This document shows, one piece after another, positions 21,896 through 32,910 of a DNA stretch of 64,000 nucleotides. The first letter of the stretch is position 1. The number at the start of each line of letters is the position of its first letter. The DNA comes from Euclidia mi. Lineage: Eukaryota > Arthropoda > Insecta > Lepidoptera > Erebidae. A program made the translations under genes and the position numbers. The notes beneath the pieces are model-generated. The model searched no databases. It saw only the letters and a program-made list of their open reading frames with translations, and was not told the DNA's origin. The stretch lies in assembly GCA_944739405.2 (NCBI GenBank), contig OX123191.2, forward strand, positions 3,328,830 to 3,392,829, read 5' to 3'.

Positions 21896-22510
21896 AACTC
21901 AGGCCGGTATACAATCGTTTAAGGTTCCGTTGAATAGCGGGAGGGCGGGACGATTGCGTAACAGTAGCGTGGCGGTAACGGGACGGTGACGTGACGGCGA
22001 CGGAACGTTGGCGTGACATGTGAATGCTATGAGCGTGAAGATGTTATTTAAAAATATCTATGAAATAACTAGCAGATCGTTACATGATTAAATAAGTTGC
22101 AAGCTTTTGAAGTTATAAGACGATGTTTGAACTTGTAAAATACCCTTTTGATACCTGTTCCATTCGTCTCGTCGTCGTCGAGTTGCCGTTCCGTATTTAT
22201 GCTGGAGACCTGTGTGTTTTCTATATAAAATTGTACATTTCAACTTCTAACGTCGTCGCGCTGCCCGTTTTTCAGGTAGACTATATTGTAGTCCCCTGTT
22301 CTACTCTTTCGGACAAAACTAGCCAAGATTTGTGAGGATTTCCAAAGAAAACGTTTTTTTGCCTTTGTTGCCTTATACATGTATAGACGTAATTGTATCA
22401 ACCTTATTTCACTTATTGTTGTCTACATAGTTTTTGTCATCAACATCAAGTAAATGTAAATTCTTGAGGATTAAAGACGCCTCGTAATTCAAAAAATACA
22501 GTGTGTGTAT
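21896..22510. repeat. Possible TIR element with GC-rich, CG-rich patches
   Basis: The patch at 21940-22010 (repeated GACGG/GTGACG) faces CG-rich patches at 22165-22200 and 22248-22275 (CGTCGTCG). This hints at an inverted-repeat element like the GC-rich MITEs elsewhere in the window. No clean ends or target duplication were found. Confidence 0.25.
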
Positions 22511-23062
22511 GAGGCCTTACATTCAATATCAGTCCAACTCTTTAAGTGGCTGCAAGCGTGACCGAGTCAACAATTTACACAGCTAAAGTATTTGTACTGA
22601 TTTGTATGCGTCGCTGGTTGTACGGCCTAAAGTGAAATGTGTCCTACATTTAAAGTGTCGCGCAAAAATGCAATTTAAAGCTGTCAGAGTGAGGCGAGAA
22701 GTTTTAAACAGTGACAGAAACATTAAGTATATTAAAATAGCGTTCTTATTGTGAGCCCGACCGCACTTGGCACGGTTTATTTAAAGATCCCAAGGATAAG
22801 AGTGTAGCATATCTTGTAGCTACTACTAGTTATTAGTGTTGTTAGTTTTTATGTGTCTATCCACAAATGGTTTCGTGAAAGTGTTGCTCTTGAACATTTA
22901 TTTCTCAAGTCTAATCGAATATATTGTTTATAATACGCGGTTGAGGATGAAGAAAGAGTTTTATAAATATAGAGCATGCAGCGGTCATGATATCTTCTTT
23001 TTACTGTATAAGTACAAACAATAAATATACTTGTATTTATACATTATACACACATATGGGTT
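22511..23062. other. No feature seen
   Basis: No recognised repeat. The 62-codon plus-strand frame at 22836-23024 has no supporting evidence. Confidence 0.4.
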
Positions 23063-23113
23063 TAATATTACACCTATGCCTACCCCTTCGGGGATACAGG
23101 CGTGAGTCCATAT
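23063..23113 (+). mobile_element. 3' tail of SINE family A
   Basis: Retains AATATTACACCTATGCC, CTACCCCTTCGGGG and ACAGGCGTGAGTCC only. Confidence 0.75.
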
Positions 23114-23267
23114 ACATTATACTTACATTATAATTAACAGAAAAATCAGGGCTCACGTCGCTGGAGAATTGAAAAACGATTTGACCTACAAACGTGAAAC
23201 AATAAGTTAACAATTTATACTTTAATATTTTTATAATTACTTAGCCTTCTCTAATATACAATTTTAC

Positions 23268-23400
23268 GTCACGGGGGAATTCACGAACATCATGAATACA
23301 AAGCATATTCAGACACTGAAACACTATTTGCGAATCTCTAAAAATGTTCTTTTGAATCGAAATTACATTGCTCGCGACTCACTGGCAATGGCTTAATATC
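23268..23400 (-). mobile_element. Bm1-type SINE, degenerate
   Basis: The order of blocks (a TCACGGGGGAATTC-like 3' part, TTCAGACACTGAAACAC and a GAATCGAAAT remnant of the B box) fits a decayed minus-strand Bm1 copy. Confidence 0.4.
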
Positions 23401-23547
23401 ACTGTACTTTGCATAATGTTAAATAAAATTATTACAATAAAGCCATTTCATTCATATGCGAATGGTAATTGAATAACCAGTTAAGTTTTCTATTATCATA
23501 TCTCAAAACGTACACTTGGCGGTAAAATTATTAGATCAAACCATACT

Positions 23548-23790
23548 TGGACGGGGCCCGCCTCGGCGGGCCAGCAAAGGCAGGGTCGCGGTAGTAATGC
23601 TAACGTAGATCCCGTGACCCCGCCATTCAATGAGATCGGATAGAGGAACACCATGGTGGTTTTAGTGGGTAGCGTCAGCGCTTCTCGTCGGGGAGTCACC
23701 ACATTATCCCTAGGCTGAGCCCCTATAGGGTCCCAGACTGGGGGAGTAAGCCCATAAATTGTTTGGTTTCCATCATGAGTCAAAAAAAAA
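23548..23790 (+). mobile_element. 3' end of an R1-group LINE with poly(A) and target duplication
   Basis: GC-rich, with a CACCATGGTGGTTTTAGTGG block that I associate with 3' UTRs of R1/TRAS-type LINEs, followed by GGTTTCCATCATGAGTC and ten A residues. Imperfect target duplications AGATCAAACCATACT (23533-23547) and AGATCGAGCCATACT (23791-23805) bracket it. It is a 5'-truncated insertion. The minus-strand open frame inside it is not a gene. Confidence 0.75.
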
Positions 23791-24139
23791 AGATCGAGCC
23801 ATACTAACTATATCAAGGTTGTAGATAAGTTAAAAAGATTCCAGCTCAAAATACCGTAACAGATTGTAAAAACAAATCCTCAGTTTGTGTTCTATATCAG
23901 ATAAAAGTAATTGAGTGTTTTACGAAAACAATTACCCTTAATAGTGTTTGTTTAAAACAGTTTTTAAGCCCTCGGGGATTTTAATCTTTTAATTCTAAAG
24001 AAACAATCACGAAACCACAGTGCGATCAATTTCACTTGATTTGATGTAATCTTCTAATAAAGAAAAGGTAAAGTTTGTTTGTTTGAACGTGCTAACCTAG
24101 GTAACCTCAGGCATTTGACTGCAGGTATGCAGGTTCAGC

Positions 24140-24305
24140 ACTGAGTCCAGTGTCGTTGGTTTGATCCTCACGTGAGACAACACTTTCTGTGATCCACAAA
24201 TTGTTTGTTTACGGCTGGGTGTTCTTTGTGTCCATTGATTGAATGTTTGTAAAGTGCCCCGCGACACAGGAATTTCATCTTAGTGAGGAGGTCATCGTAA
24301 AAAAA
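24140..24305 (+). mobile_element. Bm1-type SINE
   Basis: B box GGTTTGATCCTCA (24158-24170), TTCTGTGATCCACAAATTG, GGCTGGGTGTTC, ATGTTTGTAAAGTGC, CGACACAGGA and an A-rich tail at 24298-24305. Confidence 0.75.
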
Positions 24306-24350
24306 TATATTTGTTTTATTTTTTATAAGTATAGCCACCTTTATGAGGAA

Positions 24351-24651
24351 CTAGCTTTTGCCCGCAGCTTCACGCGCGTTATATTTGGGGTAACACAAAT
24401 CTACTTTCGGTCTCAAGTTGTGTGAAGATACTTCTGATTATTTTAAAGCCTTCAGAAACTCTATAGGGTAGGCTACAAAGTAACTCGGTCAGTATCCATG
24501 TCATTATCTAGCGTTATCTACACCGAAAGCACTCGAAAGGTAATATAGGAGGAATAACATCACCTTGCATACAGTCAAATGTCAAAGCCATGTTCTAATA
24601 CATGTTCAATATATCTCTATAAACATTTTCGCATTTTTAATATTAGTAGGA
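24351..24651 (-). mobile_element. Short Helitron-like element
   Basis: On the minus strand it starts TCCTACTAATATTAAAAATG and ends in GGGCAAAAGCTAG, followed by T. Both are typical termini of lepidopteran non-autonomous Helitrons. Length about 300 bp, no coding capacity. Confidence 0.65.
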
Positions 24652-25779
24652 AAAAACGTTTCAGCCGTTTTAGCTTATTGTATAATTATTAGTTTACATG
24701 CGAACAACTTAATCAACGTGCACAATATGACATTATGTATGACGTGACAGTACTGACAGATATGTGTTAGCACATGCGCAGCACTCAATTATTAGCGCAT
24801 GCGTTCTTACTTCCAAGGGATAAAGGAGAAATACCAAATACGGCCTGTAGCAGCCAGAAAGTTGTGAATCGTTGAAATTAAACATATAATTTTTAAAATT
24901 TTTACATCGTTTTCGTTTCTTGATAGAGTATCGGTGAAAGAATTTAGTTTTTAAAGATTAATTATTTTGAATAGGCTATGGCAATAGCGGATGAATGTCT
25001 TATGTTGCTAGCATTAAAAATAAAATGAAGTATGGTAGGCAGAAATTGTTTTAAGGAAATAATATTTTTATTATTATATTAGAAAACAATATATTTTATT
25101 TACTTTATAAGTATATTTGTAAAAAGAATCAAGAAATATATAATTTATTATACATTCCATAATTATTAATCGGTAAAAATCGTTATGTTTTTTAATCGAT
25201 AGTAGAAATATTTTTTCAAACCATTTGCAACACTTTTTTTATCTGTTATGTCATTCGTGTTGCTACTGTGTATCGTAAATATTTTGCTCTGATTTATTGG
25301 TGTTTTCGTACGGTTTTAATGTAATGTAATTGAATATAAATTCAATAATAATGATCAGTACCGTCTACCCATGCTAAGAATATGCAGCGGTGTTTGTGAT
25401 TGTGGTTAGCTTTTTTGGACGAGTATACATAGTACGAGGTTCCCTAGTACACAGGTGATTATTCATTATTATTGGCCACTCTTTATGTAGTTTTTGTTCT
25501 TTAACTTTACCTTTATTTACATCTAGGTATTATATTTATGTTAAAATTCAATTTTGAGGTATATTTAGTTGCGGAATAATTTCCATTTCAAATATCTCGT
25601 ATCTTATTTCCGCCAAAAGTTATTTAAAAAGAAATTATACAGGTTAATAGAGTAGTCATTTATCTTCAAAACACACATGGTGTCGTGTTTGGCCGTGCCA
25701 GGCCCATAATGTATGGCCAAATGGTACATCTCCTTTGTGCCGTACAAACTTCTACCCTCCCTACAATCTCTCCCCGTTT
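24652..25779. other. No feature seen
   Basis: AT-rich sequence. No open frame above 60 codons with any recognisable product. Confidence 0.4.
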
Positions 25780-25926
25780 AATTTTTGCAACTTATGGTAG
25801 CCTATGTCCGTCTCCATGGTCCAATATATCTCTATATTAAATTTCAACAAAATCGGTCCAGCCGGTTTAGCGTGAAAACGGAACATGCATACATACACAC
25901 TTTCGAATTTATAATATTAGCAGGGA
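25780..25926 (-). mobile_element. Helitron-like 5' portion
   Basis: On the minus strand it starts TCCCTGCTAATATTATAAAT, with the downstream block GGCTGGACCGATTTTG. Both are recurrent in lepidopteran Helitrons. The CTAG end is not found, so it is truncated. Confidence 0.55.
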
Positions 25927-26079
25927 TAGGGATGCTATAATATATTAAGCTATTTCACATCTAACTACAATACTTAGGAGCTGAATTTTCAAATTCAAAC
26001 TCATTTATATACCTAGTTGACAAGGCAACATTTATGAACGTCAATTTTTTTACAAGGATTGCCATCAGTTGATACGAGC

Positions 26080-26147
26080 TAGCAATGCGATGCGATGCTA
26101 TGTTCAATGAACGATTTGTGGCGAGGGAAACCGAGGGGCACAGCTAG
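26080..26147 (+). mobile_element. Helitron-like 3' terminus
   Basis: Ends GAAACCGAGGGGCACAGCTAG before T at 26147/26148. Upstream identity is unclear. Confidence 0.45.
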
Positions 26148-26263
26148 TAAAATTTAGTTTAATTTATTCATATCTAAAGCAGACCCGAAAATACTGATAG
26201 TGAATAAATACCTGTGTTGATGGCGTTGAGTTTAGTTGCTTTGAACATGTTAGGAAATTATTG

Positions 26264-26846
26264 CCCCCCCCCCCCCCGTGGGATCTCCACCTTGTCGTGG
26301 TGGGGGGGCTCAGTAACCGTGGATTGGTTACCCGCGGTGAAGCTAAGAGGGATCCAGGAGGGGATGCGTCCAACGTTGCGGGTGCGGGGAACAGTTCTGT
26401 GTCTGTCCCTCGCAGTCAAGCGTGGTCGCGGGAGGAGAGGCGTGTCGGTGTTGCGTTGCCGCGCGCCCTATCTCCCGCGACCAAATGGGGGCACACCATT
26501 CGATGCGTCGCGGTGGGGCCGCAGAGGAAGAGGAGATGCGGTGTTGCGTTGCCGTCCTCCCTATCCTCTGCGGCCGCTTGGTGTTTTGGCGGCGAAGCCC
26601 AACACCCTCATCCGCCGCCAAGGGGGTTTTGTTCGGGGCCCGCCGGACCATCTGGCGGGCCAATACCCGTCGGGGGGTTGCGACGTATACTTGGGCGAAA
26701 CCCGACCCTCCGACACACGGGTACATGAGGCACACGGGTTGGTTTTTAGTCAGTAAGAGTCTGACAGTCCCCTTCGCCCATCCCCCAGGGCGGAGGGACT
26801 CCATGAGGATTTTTCAACCCGACACAAAAAGAAAAAAAAAAAAATA
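26264..26846 (+). mobile_element. GC-rich 583-bp retroposon (R1-type, internally deleted or SINE-like)
   Basis: A complete insertion: perfect 12-bp target duplications AGGAAATTATTG at 26252-26263 and 26847-26858, a poly(C) start, and an A-rich tail at 26825-26846. The beginning has a CCACCTTGTCGTGGTGG hairpin of the kind I associate with 5' regions of R1-group LINEs. The end (GGGCGGAGGGACTCC) resembles their 3' UTRs. GGTGTTGCGTTGCCG occurs twice (near 26448 and 26540). Several frames are open on both strands for 140-180 codons, which is expected from the high GC content. None carries a recognisable domain, so I do not call a protein. Confidence 0.75.
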
Positions 26847-26858
26847 AGGAAATTATTG

Positions 26859-27391
26859 GCGGTAAAACCAGTAGCGGTGCGCTTCAGTTATTTTAGTAAT
26901 CAGTTAACGTATTAGTCGAACTATAATATTATATCACGATGTAAATTTTAAATTAATAATTATATCTTTTAATCGTTTGATTTTTTTTATATTTTAAATA
27001 TAGTTTAACATCAACTTTTGTGTGTGAGTATATAGCCAATTCTGAGTGTGCGTGCCCTCCGATTGCAAAGTAAAATTACGGTTTTACACACGGTGGTATG
27101 CTAGGAATAATTTATTTCTTATTTCCTATCTACTGTTAGTATTTAAATGGTAAGCAGATGGTAGTTGGTAGTATTTCAGATAGGCAGGTAGAATAGCAGC
27201 CCGCAAGACCCATTCACGAGTATGACGCATGGGCCAGCCATCATCCCTCTCGCCATATTAGAGGGACAGGGATGACCCTCTTACAACAGCTTATAGAATG
27301 AAATGGGTTAGTGTCAGTTTGTACTTTTAAACCGTACTACCCTATTAAACCGCATGGGCAGAATGAAACAGAAATTAATAAAAGTCACTGT
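26859..27391. other. Unassigned, with a possible repeat fragment
   Basis: The block 27100-27300 (GGGCCAGCCATCATCCC, AGAGGGACAGGGATGACC) is less AT-rich than its surroundings and looks like an interspersed repeat, but I could not place it in a family. Confidence 0.35.
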
Positions 27392-27401
27392 ACTATTACT
27401 C

Positions 27402-27657
27402 CTCGTTGGTCTCGCGGCATAAATGTGCGCGTGGGATTGGAGGGGTCTCGGGATCGATTCCCGGGTCGGGCAAAGTGTTATTGGGTTTTTCTGTTAGGAA
27501 ATTCTCAGTAGCAGCACGGAGTCTGGTATTGTGCCCGGTACGGCAATAGGCTCGCCCCCTATTACGTGGGACCTGAAAATTCATGGTGAAATGTGGGTGT
27601 AATATTAAACCTCTGCCTAGCCTTTCGGGGATATAGACGTGAGTCTATAAAAAAAAA
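27402..27657 (+). mobile_element. SINE family A, full-length
   Basis: Head CTCGTTGGTCTCGCGGCAT with B box GGATCGATTCCCGGG, then the standard body and 3' end. Perfect 11-bp target duplications ACTATTACTCC lie at 27392-27402 and 27658-27668. Confidence 0.9.
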
Positions 27658-27668
27658 CTATTACTCCA

Positions 27669-28339
27669 ACTCAATAAAGTTGCCGTATTTAGTATCAAAA
27701 TAATTTGAAACCTAAGAAAAATGTTGCTTGGATAAGAAATTTGTAGCTTTTATGTAGCTTTTACATATTAGTAATAATAATTTGCGACTTCTAGACACCT
27801 CATACACCGAAGAAAACGTCGTATAACCTTTAATACACATCGAATATTGCTAAAACTCTACCTTGTAGTTTTACAACCCAACTTTATACTAACCAAATAT
27901 CGTTTTAAAAATATACACAGCCACTAAAACTAGCCACATACTAAGATTACAACAACAATGTTAGTAACTACGTAATTGCAGTTTCTGTATGGTCTAAACT
28001 GCACTCAAAGTTGGACAATAAATTCATTGTTCGACGTAGCTTGTATAACGTATTCAGTTATACGACTGGTACAAGTATATCCTATCGGTAGAATATAAAC
28101 GGCGCAGTTATGGGAGAGAACGTTACTATCTAACAACTTAACCGGTGTTTTTTGGAATAAGACATTCGAGACTCTAAAATAGGTTTTCTTTTGAAGATGA
28201 GAGGATATATTTTTGATGTGTAAATGGCTTTCAAGTATTGATCACGTGTGCTCTTGTGGTGTATTTTGCAACCCCATACGACTGAAGAAACAAAATGTTG
28301 GATTAAGAATAGAAATTGAAAAATTACGGTCTGTCAAAG
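27669..28339. other. No feature seen
   Basis: AT-rich sequence without recognised repeats. Coding similarity begins only near 28340. Confidence 0.4.
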
Positions 28340-28790
28340 ACTTATGGAGCGCAGCATCCAAAGACAGGTCGGTGGGCGAAGATCTCGACACTGTGGGTGC
28401 CAGAAAATGGACGAAGTGGCCGGGGCCGGCCGCGAGAGAGGTGGCAGGATTACCTGGACGCATACCATAAGAGTTGCCTTGAGACTGCAGATATCAAGAA
28501 AGTATGGAAAGATTTGGGGGAGGTTTTTGCCCAGCAGTGGGACAGTACGGACTAGGAAAAAAAAGGAATAGAAAATAAATCACTATCCCATCTCATTCCG
28601 TGGGTGTCGTAAGAGGCGACATAGGAAAATAACAAAGCAAATAGGACCTTTGCGAAGAGATGGAATACTCGACATTAAACCTGGTATCAAGCCCTCTGGT
28701 CAGCGTGGTATAGAACGCCAAACACTTCACAGTGCAGTGCAACAAATTAGGAGGGTCTTGACTCCAGCATTGGACTCCGAAAAGCTATGA
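28340..28790 (+). pseudogene. LINE-B-like ORF2 C-terminus plus 3' UTR
   Basis: Starts near ERSIQRQVG and, after a frameshift, reads GRGRPRERWQDYLDAYHK, KVWKDLGEVFAQQWDSTD and a stop at 28553. The pattern RPR.RW..D....W..L.E...QQW is the usual C-terminus of this LINE group. The 3' UTR follows, with CCGTGGGTGTCGTAAGAGG, a block also present in the retroposon ends at 43.7 and 46.3 kb. 5'-truncated and not functional. Confidence 0.7.
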
Positions 28791-29182
28791 AGTATTTTTA
28801 TACCCACCACGAGTAAACGAAAATAATTTACTTTATTTTTTGAAATTATATTTTTCATTCTCCTAATTACTAATCTTGATGTATACACATACCTACTTGA
28901 GGATCTAGTTTTGTTTTTAATTCCATTGCATATATACGTTTGCCTCAACATGTACTAGACTCTGTCAGGATTTTTTCCCTCTCATCTGTACTGTCATGTA
29001 TCTTTAAATAAATCAAGTTCGTGTACATAATACTGATATCAGTCAAGTTCATAAATGCTTCACTGCTGCTCATGGGGCTCGTAAAATAATTAGATGAGGT
29101 TCATCCAACTAGAGAATCAGTCAGAGAGAGAGAAGATCCTCCGATCAGGTTTGGTGATCACGACTGGTGAACTGCAGTCCGA
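28791..29182. other. No feature seen
   Basis: AT-rich with no recognised repeat or gene. Confidence 0.4.
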
Positions 29183-29690
29183 CGCAAATCGAGATAAAGA
29201 TAAAGATATTTTATTTGCATAAAACACGGTATAAAAGATGTAATTGAAAATATAAAGATCAAACATGTTTTGCCTAAAACTAAAAGGTGCAAACTATTAA
29301 CTAAAAATATATTATAAAATGTAAATACATTAAATTAAATTAATTTAAAAAAGTCATTAATACTATAATAATTGTTATTATTATATGAGCCATTTATACA
29401 ATTGCATTTTAGATAGCTTACAATTTAATGCTTTAAACATATCTGGTAATTTAATTGTATAGTCGTATACACATAGCCGAAAAATGTTTATTATATTTTG
29501 CTGATCTAGGTAGCTCTTCCAGCACAAGCCTGTATTGATCGCGCCGACTTCGAGAGCTTCTTAATAGTTCTTCTGCTGTTATAAATAATTCTAAGTGCTT
29601 TCGAACAAACATGCATGCTTCATAATTATATACAGGCTGTAAAAAGACCCTTAACGAAAACTGAAATCCCATGTTGTACCAATAACTACG
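29183..29690 (-). pseudogene. CR1/Jockey-type LINE, ORF2 C-terminus and 3' UTR
   Basis: The minus-strand frame 29672-29451 reads VYNYEACMFVRKHLELF and SAMCIRLYN, the C-terminal pattern of CR1/Jockey ORF2 (YEA..FV..HL.LF ... MCI.IYN). A 3' UTR of about 230 bp follows, ending in AATAAAATATCTTTATCTTT at 29189-29215. 5'-truncated at about 29690. Confidence 0.65.
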
Positions 29691-30450
29691 AACATTTTTT
29701 ACATCGGCACCATACCTGGGAAATTACTGGTTCAGGAGATATTGAGGCTCATAGATAGTATGGAATTTTTCTAATTAGGTATAAAATCGATGCATTTACC
29801 TCGCCAGTTATTTAGATGCCCTTTTAGATTTAGGTTTTAAAAAAGTGAAAACTTAAAAAAAAGATTCCTTTCCCAGGTATTATTTTTGGTTAGTGGGTGA
29901 GGACCAAATTTTTGACGGATTCGCACAACGGAAATCACAACGGAATGTGTCACATTGGAAAATAAATGTAGCACAGTGGAATTGTTAGGGTGTGTGTATA
30001 TGGTCTTAAGATTTTAGGTAGGTACGTGGAATAAACAAAAATTATAAAAAAATCAAGAAATATTTAATAAAATAACAAAAAATAACAGCCGTACAAATAA
30101 CATTTATAATTTTTTTCTGGATTTTCTTGTTTTAGTTTTTCTCGATGCTTGTGACTTTTTCGGCCGATGATAAAGGCATCTGAAAAAAAGAAACAAGGTC
30201 TGCAAAACATCTTGGACAAACGTGTTAGCTCACAAAAGTGACCTTTTGTGAGAAATGAATGAGAAAACCCATCAGAATGACTCATGCTCTTAAGGAGTTG
30301 ATCAAAAACACTTTTACAACAACATGCTCAAAAGTACCTAGGTATTTTCAATTTACTAATGAAACATTAAAGAGGTTTAAGGAAAGTGAAACATACAAGA
30401 AAATATAGTTTGACAAAGATCTGGCAAAAAAAATATTATATTTATAACTA
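29691..30450. other. No gene recognised
   Basis: A 73-codon minus-strand frame (30064-30285) is present but has no recognisable domain or composition to support it. Confidence 0.4.
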
Positions 30451-30690
30451 CATACATACATACATAGACTCACGCCTGTTTCCCCCAAGGGGTAGGCAGA
30501 GGCATATTAAACGCCCACTTTTCGCCAGTGTTTTGATCCCACGTAATAGGTGGCGAGCCTATTGTCGCTTATCGGGATATTGTGTTTGCCAGAGCCTCGT
30601 CCGTTGATCGGCAGGTGCACCACTTGCAGGTGAGGTTGGCTTGGGACCCTAAGTTCTTGGTGGGAACCCTATGCACCCTATGCACATAAC
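30451..30690 (-). mobile_element. Retroposon S-D, minus-strand copy
   Basis: Collinear with 4187-4425 in reverse: a (CATA)n tail at 30451-30468, GACTCACGCCTGTTTCCCC, CACGTAATAGGTGGCGAGCC, CAGGTGCACCACTTGC and CCCTAAGTTCTTGGTGGGAA. The two copies differ at only a modest number of bases by eye. Confidence 0.7.
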
Positions 30691-30694
30691 ATTT

Positions 30695-30975
30695 ACGAAG
30701 GGTATGTAAAGACTGAATGAAGAAAGACTGACAAAGAAAATATATAAGGCAAGTGTGAATGGGACAAAACGAAGGGGAAGACCTAGGCGGACGTTCTCTG
30801 ACCAGATTGGAGACATCGTAAAAACAGGACAGGTTCTAGAAGTACCCTAAACAGAAGAACATGCATGAGAAATCTGATGGGAGTGGATGAAGCAAGAGAG
30901 ATATGTCAGGATCGTTGAAAATGGCGTTCTGTGGTTTCTGCCTACCCCTCCGGGAAACAGGATTGAGACTATGTT
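30695..30975 (+). pseudogene. LINE-A 3' end, plus-strand copy
   Basis: Encodes RLTKKIYKASVNG, RRGRPRRTFSDQIGDIVK and EVP before stop codons, then the shared tail TACCCCTCCGGGAAACAGG. Homologous to the two minus-strand copies at 8.3-10.1 kb but in the opposite orientation. Only the last 80 or so codons and the 3' UTR remain. Confidence 0.75.
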
Positions 30976-31109
30976 TTCCAAACTTTAGGAAGTGCTCAGT
31001 AGTGATAGCTACGTAGCACAGGATCGACTAGTGAACGATGGTCAAGACAATCAACACGGCGACACCTAATGGACAAGATGCAACTTTAATCCTAAATCAC
31101 GCAAACAGA

Positions 31110-31268
31110 GTTCTCGATTATTATAAAACGGGGCGTCCCCCAGGGTAGCATTTTAGGCCCTATCTTATTTCTACTCTATATAAATGACATAGTTAATGTA
31201 ACTAATCATCAATGCTTCCTTTTTGCTGATGGAATTTCCATAATTGTTATTACCGATAAAAAAATATA
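31110..31268 (+). pseudogene. CR1/Jockey-type reverse transcriptase fragment
   Basis: Reads RGVPQGSILGPILFLLYIND, then FLFADGISIIV. The catalytic FADD box has become FADG. A stop codon follows within 10 codons. The segment is an isolated RT palm piece with no 5' or 3' continuation that I can follow. Confidence 0.75.
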
Positions 31269-31489
31269 AATCAATTGCAGATCATGAAGATTTTCTATTG
31301 TATTATTTATGCCCGTAAATAATACAATAAAAAATTTAATTAGCTGGCTAAATAATATGTAATAATTTATCAATTAATCTTAATAAATCAGTATATATAT
31401 AATTTAATCAATCTTCTAATAATACATTTAATTTTAAATCGATCAATGTTAGTTTTTTGAGTATGTCAACAATACTAACTTTTCATAAC
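31269..31489. other. AT-rich, no feature
   Basis: Very AT-rich. May be continued LINE decay, but no residues can be read. Confidence 0.4.
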
Positions 31490-31668
31490 GACTGTCAAAT
31501 ATCTTTACAACAGCTGGGATCGACGGCTGAAGGTGCTCACAGGCGATAACAATTAACAAATTATTACTATAAATTCGAAAAATCAGTGGCACGCGCCATG
31601 GTTTTCAATTCCATTCCTCCGGCACGGCAGTCTGTGGGTATCTTCACTATGTTATCGCTGCCCCTTTA
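31490..31668 (-). mobile_element. SINE family C, diverged
   Basis: Collinear with the SINE at 44307-44701: CGACTGTCAAA, GGGA(T/C)CGACGGCT, GCGATAACAATTAACAA, CAGTGGCACGCGCCATGG, CACGGCAGTCTGTGG and the head TATCGCTGCC. The B box is damaged. The GAT-type tail is missing. Confidence 0.65.
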
Positions 31669-32230
31669 TAACTCAGAACATATATTATTAACCTTACTAT
31701 GACTAATTTTAGCTCAATGAAAACGTCAAGTTACACAACTCTCAGTCAATAGGTACACATATGTTCATAGTTCCGATCTCGGGTGACCTAATAAATATTA
31801 TTGTTTACTTACATAGTTCATTTCCTTTGTGGGCGTACCTGCCAGCAAAATATAGTAGTATAAAACATAATTCCAACTAAACCTTACAATTTCCCAACGT
31901 TCATCTGACGTAAAGATTTACAATAAATTATTTACAGAAACGATTTACGGCCATTTTCAATATTCGAACTATAGATAGATCGATGTGTCAATCGCAACCA
32001 GGCAGAAAAGAACAAAATTTTCAAATGCGTACTGCTACTCTACGACCTCAAAAATAATATCATAATTTAATTTTACCATCACATTTATGTCGCCGCATTT
32101 CACTCCATAACTTTTAAAAGTTTCTTCACAATGTTGTTATATTTTCCATGTGTTGTTTTAATTGCATTTTTATCACTGTTTTTTTTATACTTTTCTTACC
32201 TCACAAATGTGAAATGTTTCCAGCGCGAGA
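31669..32230. other. No feature seen
   Basis: AT-rich flank of the large LINE. The block 31930-32000 (ACGGCCATTTTCAATA...) may be an old MITE but is not supported. Confidence 0.4.
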
Positions 32231-32910
32231 ATCAAATCAAATCAAATCAAATCAAATTCATTTATTCATCTAGGTCACAATGTGACGCTTATGAACGTCA
32301 ATTTTAAAATTAAATTACTTAATGCTTCTACATTTACATTTACTGCCTCGTTCGCAAAGCAATAGGTAGAGCCACGAGAAAGAACGGGCAATAAAACTCG
32401 AGGCCACTCTTTTAAATCGCCAATATTATGGTACATATTTTCATTTTTGTAAGGAGCTGCAACTGTTACACATTGTACTAAATTACTTGTAAATAGTAAT
32501 CAGTTACAGACATAATACTTAAGCAATTAATGTAGTTACTAAATGATGTGTTTTAGTTAGCCTTCCAATGCGAATATTGTGTAACAGGAGCATCCACTTA
32601 CGACTTATAATGTATACAACTCGTGACCATGTTCAGAACTATGGTGGAAATGTATGTTACAGAAGTAACGGTATATGAATACACAAAATTACAAAAACTT
32701 TAGTTCACAGACCATGATAACGAGTTATCTTCATCTTACAGTACAGTAAATTTAAAAAAAAAATTGTGGAACAACAATGCAAATGTAGATGTAGTAAGTA
32801 GAATGACCTAATTATGATAAACGAATAATAATTTAAAAGAACTAGAAATGTTATATAATGATAAACTGAAAAATGCTAAGTATCTATATAAATTCTAAAT
32901 AAGTAGTAGA

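Noticed and set aside
26214..26847. Open frames of 140-180 codons on both strands in the GC-rich block
   Set aside because: They overlap in several frames at once, have no domain, and lie in a retroposon whose high GC content explains the lack of stops.
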